From positions 1 through 64,000 of the forward strand of contig JADHTQ010000012.1 in assembly GCA_016784965.1 (NCBI GenBank): 64,000 nucleotides of DNA, given 5' to 3'. Numbering within the stretch: position 1 is the first letter of the stretch; every line of letters begins with the position of its first letter. This DNA is from Bacteriovoracaceae bacterium. Its GTDB lineage: Bacteria > Bdellovibrionota > Bacteriovoracia > Bacteriovoracales > Bacteriovoracaceae. The translations under genes were made by a program, and so were the position numbers. Below, piece after piece: positions 16,569-25,048 of this stretch. Below the pieces are notes generated by a model, which did no database searches, was not told the DNA's origin, and worked only from the letters and a program-made list of their open reading frames with translations.

Positions 16569-17998
16569 CAAAGGATATTGATTCTTTAGTTATTGGCAAA
16601 AACTACTTGTCTCAGATTTTATCTTTGCAGCTGCTTGATAAGGGCAAATCAATTGTATTAGTAGATGACAGCCGTCTTCAGCTTGGTGAATTATTGACAA
16701 ATTTTATTTCACAAGCAGAATTATATTATCTAGAGACTCTAGGTGTACATATGGATATTGCACCTTTAAAAGTTATGGATCGTTACGTGACAGTCACACC
16801 GATGCAATTTGTAATAGATGATAAAATGATTCGCTTAGGCTGTACACCTTCTCGGAACCTTTGCGAGATAGTTAGAAAGTTATCTTTTTTATTCAATCAT
16901 GCAGGATTTGGTGTAGGTATCTCTAGTCATGAAAGTGTTGGATCAAAATTGATCAACAACATTATGTCCAATGACTCCGTAAAAGAAGAGTTTGATAAAG
17001 CAGTCAACCTATACAGTGAAGTGGTAGCGAGCAACCTGTATCTTAACCGAGAAATTGATAACTTACATGACCTGTACTTAAGCAATTGTCCTGTAGCGGT
17101 TATGACCTTATTTAACTCTTTTAAATATGCTTATAAAAATGCTTCACTACTGTCAGAGAGTGACAAGTGGACATTTAGAACTTTTTTGTATGCTTGCAGT
17201 GGTATATATCAACAGAACTTAGACTTTTCACTCAGCGAGTTTGAGTTGTTTCACATTTTTTTGTCATTGCTATCACCTCACTATGAATTAGATCATACTT
17301 CTTTACAAGCAGACCTAGATAAAGTTTGTGTTCTGCGCGGTGGCCATGTTAAAAAAGCACAAATTAATGAGCTGATCTCTGATCATGGGAAGACTTGGGC
17401 GGTTGAGCTTTCAACGTTTGACGGTATTATTAAACCACAATCAACATTTTTATTTAGTGGGAAATTAACACATGTGCCTTTTAAGTTATTGCCTGAAAAG
17501 AAATTTTATATTTGTTTAAATGTAAATATGCACGTACAAACCAATCTATTTGAAGATTTCGCCGGCGAAAAAGTGATTTTTTCATCCTCTTTGAGTGTAG
17601 GTACCAAATGGCCTTTATGGGTAGCTAGAGTCCATAAAAATTATATTAATTGTAAGGTATTTGTGCTCTATGAAAAAGGGACAAGGCCCTCATTTTTAGA
17701 AAAAGAAGTTACCAATAAATTGACCACCGACCTTTGTAATGTTTATCCAATTTCAAAAGAATTAATTAGATTTGGACCGATACATGAATCTTTTGATATT
17801 TTGTTTTGTGACGACTTCGAGCCGAACCTGACTACTAACACTAAAAGGATTTCTAAGGAAAAGATAGAAGTTTATGATTCAAAACTTGGGCGCCGATCAT
17901 CAAAGTTAAAACATACACATTATTGTGGTCCTCACGAGCGACTAAATCGTGGACCTTGGTCGTTATATATAGCGTTTAACAACTTTTTGGGTGTATAA
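16562..17998 (+). CDS. Rossmann-type, possibly FAD-dependent protein of unknown function
   Basis: The N-terminus has a beta-alpha-beta start ('DSLVIGKNYLSQIL' then 'GKSIVLVDD') that looks like a degenerate dinucleotide-binding loop. About 280 residues in, 'LRGGHVKKAQINELISDHG' resembles the central segment of amine-oxidase/phytoene-desaturase proteins. The classic GxGxxG is incomplete, so cofactor binding is uncertain. The 478-residue protein has no signal peptide. It overlaps the WaaA-like gene by seven bases and is almost certainly co-transcribed with it, which suggests a role in envelope glycan or lipid modification. I do not recognise a specific family. Confidence 0.55.
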   Translation: MLAKDIDSLVIGKNYLSQILSLQLLDKGKSIVLVDDSRLQLGELLTNFISQAELYYLETLGVHMDIAPLKVMDRYVTVTPMQFVIDDKMIRLGCTPSRNLCEIVRKLSFLFNHAGFGVGISSHESVGSKLINNIMSNDSVKEEFDKAVNLYSEVVASNLYLNREIDNLHDLYLSNCPVAVMTLFNSFKYAYKNASLLSESDKWTFRTFLYACSGIYQQNLDFSLSEFELFHIFLSLLSPHYELDHTSLQADLDKVCVLRGGHVKKAQINELISDHGKTWAVELSTFDGIIKPQSTFLFSGKLTHVPFKLLPEKKFYICLNVNMHVQTNLFEDFAGEKVIFSSSLSVGTKWPLWVARVHKNYINCKVFVLYEKGTRPSFLEKEVTNKLTTDLCNVYPISKELIRFGPIHESFDILFCDDFEPNLTTNTKRISKEKIEVYDSKLGRRSSKLKHTHYCGPHERLNRGPWSLYIAFNNFLGV

Positions 17999-18042
17999 TA
18001 GACATATGTTTATTGGTCTAACCTAATAACTTGAGGCATGTT

Positions 18043-18300
18043 TTGAAGTTGAAGAAACCCAAAAATAGTGGTCAGACTACTGTTGAATATATTTTGCTCT
18101 TGGCGGCGGTCGCCTTTTTAATTTTTTCTGTCATGGGTAAGTTAAAAATGTATCTACTGGGGGATGCAAAAAACTGCAATGCAAATTCTAAAAGTATAAT
18201 GTGTTCGTTTAGTAACAAAATTATGGCCACTTCTCAAGACGATAGTTGTGTTCCCATGTGTAACAAAATAGCTTATTGCTGCTTTCGCTTGATGAAATAA
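18043..18300 (+). CDS. Flp-type (type IVb) pilin-like protein
   Basis: A short charged leader ends in 'NSG', followed by 'QTTVEYILLLAAVAFLIF'. Cleavage after the Gly would put Glu at +5 and Tyr at +6, the signature of Flp/type IVb prepilins, ahead of a single hydrophobic helix. The C-terminal part has six cysteines, which is unusual for Flp. I chose TTG at 18043 with GAGG six bases upstream; an in-frame TTG at 18031 is the alternative. No tad/cpa assembly genes are in the window. The 3' end overlaps the convergent ankyrin gene by 28 bases. Confidence 0.65.
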   Translation: MKLKKPKNSGQTTVEYILLLAAVAFLIFSVMGKLKMYLLGDAKNCNANSKSIMCSFSNKIMATSQDDSCVPMCNKIAYCCFRLMK

Positions 18301-18935
18301 AATTCTATGGGCCAGAATGTGATGATAGATGTGCCCATGTCTTTTTCTTTGCGGTCTTGCTTAGCTTTAACATTTTTTAACTTACTACTTTGGGCAATGA
18401 TATTAGCGGCAGCAATGAACCTTCGCTCATCCTGAATACTCATAATGTTTTGCAGGTACTGTTTTGGTGTTTTTAGAATATCTATGATCTCTTGGTTACC
18501 CAAGCCCTCAGCAAGTTGCATTGCGCTGTCACCTTTATGGTTTACTGCATTTGGATTGGCGCCATGAAGTAGCAATACTTTTATGTTTTCAATACGTTGG
18601 GCCAAAACTGCGGCCATTAAAGCAGTATTTCCCTGTTTATTTTGATAGTTGCTGCTGACTCCCTCTTTGAGGATGCATCTTACTGTTTCGGTTGTACCTT
18701 CGAGGGATGCTCTTATTAGTGAGTTGCCAGAAATTATAATTTTTGGGAATGAGCTTCTGTAATTTTCGTGGGTTACATATCTCAGTTGGAAGTTTTGACC
18801 AGGAACCAAATCAAAGGTAATAGCTTCAGCACCCAACTGATCATTTGGTTTTGTAGTAGGGTGTTGAAGATGTGTAATCTTCGAACAAGAAAGTATAAGG
18901 GCAAAGGCCGCAAGGGGAAATAAAAATTGTCTCAT
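18273..18935 (-). CDS. Ankyrin-repeat lipoprotein
   Basis: A 15-residue hydrophobic signal ends in a lipobox (LILSC), so the mature protein should be lipid-anchored at Cys17. About residues 70-150 contain two to three ankyrin repeats, with typical 'QGNTALMAAVLAQ' and 'LLLHGANPNAVNHKGDSAMQLA' pieces. The C-terminal 60 residues are basic. It probably acts as a protein-binding element in the periplasm or outer membrane; the partner is unknown. It converges on the pilin-like gene. Confidence 0.85.
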   Translation of the reverse strand: MRQFLFPLAAFALILSCSKITHLQHPTTKPNDQLGAEAITFDLVPGQNFQLRYVTHENYRSSFPKIIISGNSLIRASLEGTTETVRCILKEGVSSNYQNKQGNTALMAAVLAQRIENIKVLLLHGANPNAVNHKGDSAMQLAEGLGNQEIIDILKTPKQYLQNIMSIQDERRFIAAANIIAQSSKLKNVKAKQDRKEKDMGTSIITFWPIEFYFIKRKQQ

Positions 18936-19182
18936 TAGTAGACAATCGGATAATTGATAGATAAACCTTAGGACCGCAACACATTTTGTCTAACTCCTTG
19001 AAAATAGAAAAAAAACAAAAAAAAGTGTAAAAAAAATACGCACCGCATAAAAATAATGATGACATTTTATTTAAATGTGATATAAAGGGAGCAAATAACA
19101 CACTGCGCTACCGGTGCGCGTAAATGAAATATTTTTGGTAGAGGGAATTGATAACAAACCAAAAAAAATCAAGGAGTTCATT

Positions 19183-20277
19183 ATGAAGGTTATAAATTTT
19201 AGATTAAAAGGAGTGTCGCTCATACTCCTGGTGACTTTGCTACTTGCAAAAACACCACTTATTTGGGCACAAGATGAACAATTATTATCAGACGCCGATG
19301 CAATTTTAAATTCTGAGCAGATTGACGTTGATGGCCAATGGGGAGCTGCTCCAAAGCGAGAAGTTTCTGATGAGGAAATTGTCGAAAACTCTAAAAAAAT
19401 TGCTAAGAGAAAAAATGTTGTAAGAATTGCTGATAAAATTAAGCAATTAAAAGTTCCAGAAAAGCAAATCAAAAAAATCACAAAAAATGAAGAAGCCAAA
19501 TTAGTTAAAAGCATTGAAGATGTTTTTAACAACGGGGAAGTTATTGAGCAAGATGCAGTACAAGTTAAGCAGGCTGCTCCAGTTGCTCCAAAAGTAGTTG
19601 CGGAAGTGGAAAAAGTTGATCCAGCACCAAAAAGGAAAGTTGCGAAAATTACTCCATACTTTGGAATTTTAAACATTCAAGGCGATGGCTTTGACTTTGA
19701 ATCTAAATCATCCTTTGGTGCATATATCGAGGCGCAAGTATCGCAGCGCTTTTCTATGGGGGTAGGAATTAATTATTCGACCCTAGATTTAACATACATA
19801 GATAGAAGCAGATACATGCCATACAACAATTTTACAAATGACTACAGGACCCGTTATGAATCTAGTAGAGAGATGACTTACAAACACCTTGCGTTGGAAC
19901 TTAACTCAAAGTTCTACTTCACTGTAGAATCAAGAGTTAGGCCATACCTTGGAGTATCATTATTATATAACCGTACGAATTTGAAATACAAAGATAGTGA
20001 AGATGAGCGGACTTATAACTTTAGTGGAACAATTTATGGGGATGAGCAATATACTTCTAACTATGTAGCTGGAGCACTAGGACTTGGCGCGGCATTTGCA
20101 TTTAGTGACACTTTAGATGCAAGCATAGAAGTGCGTTACGGTAAAGGTTTTACATCAGGATTTAATAATGAATCTACTGCATTCAACAATGATCAAAAAA
20201 ATCTTGATAGTCTTGGTGAAAAAATGAATGATGCTGGCTTTATGTCAATCAATGCTGGAGTTGGTATCAGTTTTTAA
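19183..20277 (+). CDS. Outer-membrane beta-barrel protein
   Basis: I chose ATG 19183 because AAGGAG lies eight bases upstream. Translation then begins with a basic end, a long hydrophobic core and a cleavage-like 'IWAQD', a signal peptide. About 130 charged residues follow, then a C-terminal region (from about residue 155) of alternating strands ('ITPYFGILNIQGDGF', 'FGAYIEAQVSQRF', 'LALELNSKFYF'). It ends in a strand finishing with Phe ('NAGVGISF'), the usual outer-membrane barrel end. The layout fits an eight-stranded OmpA/OmpW-type barrel with a periplasmic N-terminal extension. A terminator follows. Function unknown. Confidence 0.8.
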   Translation: MKVINFRLKGVSLILLVTLLLAKTPLIWAQDEQLLSDADAILNSEQIDVDGQWGAAPKREVSDEEIVENSKKIAKRKNVVRIADKIKQLKVPEKQIKKITKNEEAKLVKSIEDVFNNGEVIEQDAVQVKQAAPVAPKVVAEVEKVDPAPKRKVAKITPYFGILNIQGDGFDFESKSSFGAYIEAQVSQRFSMGVGINYSTLDLTYIDRSRYMPYNNFTNDYRTRYESSREMTYKHLALELNSKFYFTVESRVRPYLGVSLLYNRTNLKYKDSEDERTYNFSGTIYGDEQYTSNYVAGALGLGAAFAFSDTLDASIEVRYGKGFTSGFNNESTAFNNDQKNLDSLGEKMNDAGFMSINAGVGISF

Positions 20278-20356
20278 TATAGTGAATTAAACTGTCTGCC
20301 TGTAACAGAAATCTTTATGGTGGCAGGCACCTTTGCGCAGCGCTTCTTGATTTGTA

Positions 20357-20382
20357 GGGGGATAAGGATATTCCCCTTTTTT
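20357..20382 (+). terminator. Rho-independent terminator before rpsB
   Basis: A GGGGA stem pairs with TCCCC across a nine-base loop and is followed directly by six T residues. It ends the beta-barrel gene and insulates the rpsB operon. Confidence 0.8.
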
Positions 20383-20462
20383 ACTTGTGGAGTGCCATGC
20401 AGCAATGCCAGAAAAAGAAAGAAGTTACTTGCCCCTTTTACTCTCCTGTGTTAATCCTGTAG

Positions 20463-20580
20463 TCTAATCGACTAGGTTTCGATTTATAAAATAACAGTCA
20501 CTTAATGTTGATGGTCTACCATTTATGATTGGTAGTGCCTAAGTGATTAGATTAACCATCATTTTACTTTAGGAGTAATT
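20463..20580 (+). promoter_or_regulatory. Structured 5' leader of rpsB
   Basis: Several inverted repeats nest here: TCTAATC (20463) with GATTAGA (20545), CACTTA (20499) with TAAGTG (20540), and CTACCA (20516) with TGGTAG (20530) around an eight-base loop. GATGGT (20510) can pair with ACCATC (20555), which would cross the second helix as a pseudoknot or compete with it. The element ends just before AGGAG and the rpsB start. Leader structures bound by S2 control rpsB-tsf in other bacteria; a similar role here is inferred. Confidence 0.55.
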
Positions 20581-21369
20581 ATGTCAAAAGCGTTAGAATT
20601 AAAAGAGTTATTGGAGGCAGGAGCTCATTTTGGGCATCAAACCCACAAGTGTAACCCAAAGATGAAAAAATACATCTATGGAGAGCGAAACGGTATCCAT
20701 ATTATAGACCTTTCAAAAACAATTCCTCTGGCCCAGAAGGCATTTGATTTTTTAATTAAAGTTGCCTCTGAGGGAAAGCCAATCCTATTTGTGGGAACAA
20801 AAAGACAAGCTAGCGAAGAAATTAAGAATGCAGCTTCTGGTTGTGGAGCCTACTATGTTACCCATCGCTGGCTTGGAGGTATGCTTACAAACTATAAAAC
20901 TATCTCTTTATCAATCGATAAACTTAGAAAAGTTGAGAGAATGAAAGACAATGGAGACTTCGCCCTACTTACAAAAAAAGAGCGCGGTAAAATTGATAAA
21001 GATGTAATTAAGCTGGAGAGAAATCTCGGTGGCATCAAAGATATGAAAAAGATTCCAGGTGCAGTTTTTGTAGTAGATCCAACTTCTGAAAAAACGGCGA
21101 TCTTAGAGGCCAATACATTAGGTATTCCTGTTGTAGCCGTTACAGATACAAACTGTGATCCAACAGGGATAGACTACGTTGTTCCAGGAAACGACGATGC
21201 AATAAGATCAATTTCTCTATTTACTCAATATTTTGCAGATTCAGTGCGCAGCGGAAGTGGTAAACAGAAAAAGCAAGGTGATGATGAGCAGGTCAGAGAT
21301 GTCAGCCTTGAAAAAGAAATTTTATCTAAATTTGAAAATGATATCGATCTTAAAGAGGATGTAGAATAA
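20581..21369 (+). CDS. rpsB: 30S ribosomal protein S2
   Basis: S2 joins the small subunit late and is needed for S1 binding and translation initiation. The 262-residue protein has the standard signatures: 'LLEAGAHFGHQTHKCNPKMKKYI', 'VLFVGTK'-type 'ILFVGTKRQA', 'THRWLGGMLTN' and 'PVVAVTDTNCDP'. A charged C-terminal tail of about 35 residues extends beyond the conserved fold. AGGAG precedes the ATG. It is the first gene of the rpsB-tsf-pyrH-frr run. Confidence 0.98.
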   Translation: MSKALELKELLEAGAHFGHQTHKCNPKMKKYIYGERNGIHIIDLSKTIPLAQKAFDFLIKVASEGKPILFVGTKRQASEEIKNAASGCGAYYVTHRWLGGMLTNYKTISLSIDKLRKVERMKDNGDFALLTKKERGKIDKDVIKLERNLGGIKDMKKIPGAVFVVDPTSEKTAILEANTLGIPVVAVTDTNCDPTGIDYVVPGNDDAIRSISLFTQYFADSVRSGSGKQKKQGDDEQVRDVSLEKEILSKFENDIDLKEDVE

Positions 21370-21411
21370 GGTTGCTTCCATTTAAAATAAATTTAAAAAA
21401 GGATATGAGTT

Positions 21412-22059
21412 ATGGGCATTAGTGCAAGTGATGTAAAAAGTCTTAGAGAAAAGACTGGTGCAGGAATGATGGATTGTAAAAAGGCACTATCAGAATGTAA
21501 TGGCGATATGGAGAAGGCGGTTGATTTTTTAAGAACTAAAGGCCTTGCTGCTGCCAAAAAGAAGCAGGGAAGAGTTGCTGCAGAGGGAACAATTGGTTCT
21601 TACGTTCATGGCGGGCGAATTGGTGTCATGGTGGAAGTAAATTGTGAGACAGATTTTGTAGCAAAAAATGAAGATTTCAAAAGTTTTGTAAAAGATGTGT
21701 CAATGCATATTGCAGCTGCTGATCCTAAATTTGTCGAATCTAGTGAGATGGACGACTCTTTTAAAAATAGAGAAGCAGAGATCTATACTGCACAGTTAAA
21801 AGAGCAGGGAAAGCCAGATAAAATGATTCCCAAAATTGTTGAAGGGAAGATGAAAAAACTGGCGCAAGAAGTTTGCTTGTATGACCAGAAGTTTGTAAAA
21901 AATCCAGATATAACGGTTCAAGATTTGTTAAATGAGCTGACATTGAAGTTGGGTGAAAAAATTGTTGTTCGTCGGTTTGTAAAATACAATCTCGGTGAAG
22001 GGATTGAAAAAAGACAAGATAACTTGGCAGATGAAGTTGCCAAAATGGTCAATAAATAA
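21412..22059 (+). CDS. tsf: Translation elongation factor Ts
   Basis: EF-Ts is the nucleotide exchange factor for EF-Tu. The N-terminal UBA-like domain ('VKSLREKTGAGMMDCKKAL') and the 'CETDFVAKN' motif that inserts near the EF-Tu nucleotide site are intact. At 215 residues it is a short form (E. coli has about 283), lacking most of the second core subdomain, as in several other bacteria. It lies 42 bases after rpsB. Confidence 0.97.
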   Translation: MGISASDVKSLREKTGAGMMDCKKALSECNGDMEKAVDFLRTKGLAAAKKKQGRVAAEGTIGSYVHGGRIGVMVEVNCETDFVAKNEDFKSFVKDVSMHIAAADPKFVESSEMDDSFKNREAEIYTAQLKEQGKPDKMIPKIVEGKMKKLAQEVCLYDQKFVKNPDITVQDLLNELTLKLGEKIVVRRFVKYNLGEGIEKRQDNLADEVAKMVNK

Positions 22060-22122
22060 TTTTTATCTTTAGAGTAAAGACATTGGAAGCAGCATTTATT
22101 TTGACTAAGACAAGGATGACAG

Positions 22123-22830
22123 ATGAAATATAAAAGAATACTTCTTAAACTTTCTGGAGAGGCACTGGCCGGTGATGAAGGGTTGGGCATTTCTTCGAAA
22201 GTGTTGAATGTGTTTTCTCATGAGATAAAACAATTAGTAGAATTAGGAGTAGAGGTAGGTGTTGTGATTGGTGGAGGCAATATCCACCGGGGTGTAGCTG
22301 GTGCGTCTGAAGGGATGAACAGGACAACATCGGATCATATGGGTATGCTAGCCACAGTGATTAATGCATTGGCTTTGCAGGACGCACTAGAGAGACATGA
22401 TGTATGGACGAGAGTGATGTCTGGTGTTTCTGTTGACTCCATGGCAGAGCCCTACATAAGGCGCAGGGCGATCAGACATCTTGAAAAGAAAAGAGTTATT
22501 GTTTTTGCTGGAGGTACTGGTAACCCGTATTTTACCACAGATACTGCTGCTGCTTTGCGGGCCAATGAAATTGACGCTGAAGTAATCATGAAGGCAACCA
22601 AGGTAGATGGAGTCTATGACAAAGATCCCATGAAGCACTCTGATGCAAAAAGATTTCATAAATTGTCATATATGGATGTGCTACAGCAGGATCTGCGAAT
22701 AATGGATTCAACGGCCATTAGTTTGTGCAAGGATAACCAGATAGATATTATTGTATTTAATGTTTTTCAGGCGGGAAATATTAAAAAAGTTGTATGCGGT
22801 GAGGATATTGGGACGACAGTATCCAATTAA
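22123..22830 (+). CDS. pyrH: Uridylate kinase PyrH
   Basis: PyrH phosphorylates UMP to UDP. The 235-residue amino-acid-kinase-fold protein shows '[11 protein letters not shown]', '[12 protein letters not shown]', '[17 protein letters not shown]', '[17 protein letters not shown]' and 'DGVYDKDP', the complete family pattern. It occupies its conserved place between tsf and frr. Confidence 0.98.
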   Translation: MKYKRILLKLSGEALAGDEGLGISSKVLNVFSHEIKQLVELGVEVGVVIGGGNIHRGVAGASEGMNRTTSDHMGMLATVINALALQDALERHDVWTRVMSGVSVDSMAEPYIRRRAIRHLEKKRVIVFAGGTGNPYFTTDTAAALRANEIDAEVIMKATKVDGVYDKDPMKHSDAKRFHKLSYMDVLQQDLRIMDSTAISLCKDNQIDIIVFNVFQAGNIKKVVCGEDIGTTVSN

Positions 22831-22852
22831 CAAACTTTAGACAGGAGTTAAC

Positions 22853-23410
22853 ATGCTTGATGAAATAAAGTTAAACTTAGAAGCATCAATGACCAAAACG
22901 ATTGAAAGCTTAAAGCATCAATTGACTAGAATTCGCACGGGAAGAGCGAGTGCTAATGTATTAGACAATATAAAGATTGATTATTATGGAGTTCCTTCTC
23001 CTTTGAATCAGGTAGGGCAGGTCTCTACACCAGAAGCGAGGCTGCTTCAAATTCAGCCTTATGATAAGAGTATGATTCCGGCCATAGAGAAGGCGATATT
23101 TGGCGCTAACCTAGGTATGACTCCTTCAAATGATGGCAATTTTATTAGAATTCCTTTCCCTCCACTGACAGAAGAGACCAGAAAAGTTCAAGTGAAAGAA
23201 ATTAAGAAGTTTGGAGAGGATGCAAAAATCGCCATTAGAAATGCAAGGCGTGAACAAAATGATATCGCAAAAAAAGCTGAAAAAGATAAGTTGATATCAG
23301 AAGATGAGTTAAAGAATTATCAATCTCAGATTCAAACAATTACTGATCAATATACAAAAAATGTTGATAAAATTGTTGAGAATAAAGAGGAAGAATTGTT
23401 GACGGTGTAA
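22853..23410 (+). CDS. frr: Ribosome recycling factor
   Basis: RRF splits post-termination ribosomes together with EF-G. The 185-residue protein has normal length and conserved 'RTGRASANVLDNIKIDYYG', 'PLNQVG', 'DKSMIPAIEKAI' and 'IPFPPLTEETRK' segments. It is preceded by AGGAG and followed two bases later by uppS. Confidence 0.98.
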   Translation: MLDEIKLNLEASMTKTIESLKHQLTRIRTGRASANVLDNIKIDYYGVPSPLNQVGQVSTPEARLLQIQPYDKSMIPAIEKAIFGANLGMTPSNDGNFIRIPFPPLTEETRKVQVKEIKKFGEDAKIAIRNARREQNDIAKKAEKDKLISEDELKNYQSQIQTITDQYTKNVDKIVENKEEELLTV

Positions 23411-23412
23411 CT

Positions 23413-24186
23413 GTGAATCAGGCTGAATCTACAATTAAAGCTCCAAATCATGTAGCTATTGTTATGGATGGTAACGGACGGTGGGCCCAGGATAGGCTGC
23501 ATTCTCGTGCCTGGGGACATATCAGAGGAGCGAAGGTAATATCTTCTATTGTGGAAGAGGCCATTGATCTGGACATCAAAGCACTGACACTCTATGCCTT
23601 TTCGACAGAAAACTGGAGTCGTCCTCTCCCAGAAATTAAAATTATTTTTTCGCTTCTTAAAAAATACTTAATTAAAGAAAGAGCACAAATCCTAAATAAT
23701 AATATCAGGTTTAATGTAATTGGCGATACTTCTAAACTTCCAGTAGAAACCAACCAGTTGATTGCCTCGCTTGAGCAGGATACAAGCTCCAGTGATGGTC
23801 TCAATCTAACATTTGCTTTTGGTTATGGCGGAAGAGCGGAGATAATATCTGCTGTAAATCAATTTATTAAAAGCACACCTGATAAGGTACCCATGACTGA
23901 AGAGGACCTTACAAATAATTTAATGGCCCCTCAAAATGGCGATGTGGACCTATTAATTAGAACTGGAGGAGACCAGAGGATTTCAAATTTTTTATTGTGG
24001 CAAGTGGCCTATGCAGAACTGTTTTTTACACAAACTAAATGGCCCAATTTTAACCGTTTTGAATTTAGAGAAATTTGCCAGCAATTTGGAACGATTGAGC
24101 GACGCTTTGGAGGTGTCGGACCAGGTCAATCCTATGAGCATGGCAGCAAACTGGCTCATTTAAATATGGATCGGGAGCTAATGTGA
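23413..24186 (+). CDS. uppS: Undecaprenyl diphosphate synthase (isoprenyl transferase)
   Basis: This cis-prenyltransferase builds the C55 lipid carrier for peptidoglycan and LPS. The 257-residue protein has the catalytic 'VMDGNGRWA' loop, 'GHIRGAK', 'LTLYAFSTENWSRP' and 'LLIRTGGDQRISNFLLWQVAYAELFF'. The start is a GTG two bases after the frr stop, with no strong ribosome site of its own, so it is probably translated by coupling. It overlaps cdsA by four bases. Confidence 0.96.
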   Translation: MNQAESTIKAPNHVAIVMDGNGRWAQDRLHSRAWGHIRGAKVISSIVEEAIDLDIKALTLYAFSTENWSRPLPEIKIIFSLLKKYLIKERAQILNNNIRFNVIGDTSKLPVETNQLIASLEQDTSSSDGLNLTFAFGYGGRAEIISAVNQFIKSTPDKVPMTEEDLTNNLMAPQNGDVDLLIRTGGDQRISNFLLWQVAYAELFFTQTKWPNFNRFEFREICQQFGTIERRFGGVGPGQSYEHGSKLAHLNMDRELM

Positions 24187-25016
24187 GCTCCAATACAAGC
24201 AAAAGAGTTTTTTCAGCTTTTGCTCTTTTTGGATTAGTTGCATTTTTATTTACTCTCGGTAAGCCTTACATTTTGGGGTTGCTGCTTTGCGTTGGCGCCA
24301 CAATTATTGATGAAATATTTGTTAATTTTTTACAAAAACCACAAGCGAATGTTCGCTTTTCACTGGCCTATATAGTTTGTCAGGTATTGTTGCTTTTACC
24401 GTTTATATCTTTTTATTACTTAAATATTGGCCTGTGGTTAACAGACGTTTTTGTTATTGGTGCAATTTTGTTAAATATTGTGTTGCTTATATATCTTTTT
24501 GGAGTCAGGCAGAACTCGCAGTTTATTGTAGCAATGGCACAAAAATACCCCTATTTTGCTTCTATTTTAATTCTTCTTCCCTGTGTATCCATGGGGACTA
24601 TCATGTTTCACGATAAGTGGAGGGAGTTAATTACCATTTTATTTTTCATCAATTTTGGAGTTGATACCGCTGCTTGGTTTGTGGGCAAAAATTGGGGAAA
24701 ACATAAGTTGTGGCCATCAATTAGTCCCAATAAAACCATTGAGGGATTTATTGGAGGTGTAGTCTTTGCAACTATACTAGGGGCAAGTCTGTGGGGCCTG
24801 CTTTTAGGTGAGTTTACTATTAAAATGGTTATATTTATGAGTGTGTTGGCAATTTGTGCTCAATTGGGTGATTTGGTGCAATCAAAATTTAAAAGACAAT
24901 TTCAAATTAAAGATAGTTCAGATTTAATACCTGGCCATGGAGGAGTTTATGATCGGGTCGATAGTCTACTATTTTTATCTCCACTATTTGCAGGGATGCT
25001 TCGCTATATTTATTAG
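24183..25016 (+). CDS. cdsA: Phosphatidate cytidylyltransferase CdsA
   Basis: CdsA makes CDP-diacylglycerol, the precursor of all phospholipids, in the inner membrane. The 277-residue protein has about eight hydrophobic segments and the C-terminal signature 'SPNKTIEGFIGG...GDLVQSKFKRQFQIKDSSDLIPGHGG..DR.DS'. The start GTG shares an ATGTGA junction with uppS. The gene normally found next, dxr, is missing; rseP follows after 32 bases. Confidence 0.95.
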   Translation: MSSNTSKRVFSAFALFGLVAFLFTLGKPYILGLLLCVGATIIDEIFVNFLQKPQANVRFSLAYIVCQVLLLLPFISFYYLNIGLWLTDVFVIGAILLNIVLLIYLFGVRQNSQFIVAMAQKYPYFASILILLPCVSMGTIMFHDKWRELITILFFINFGVDTAAWFVGKNWGKHKLWPSISPNKTIEGFIGGVVFATILGASLWGLLLGEFTIKMVIFMSVLAICAQLGDLVQSKFKRQFQIKDSSDLIPGHGGVYDRVDSLLFLSPLFAGMLRYIY

Positions 25017-25048
25017 TGAGTAAGTAGTTAGTGGTACACGAGGTATAA

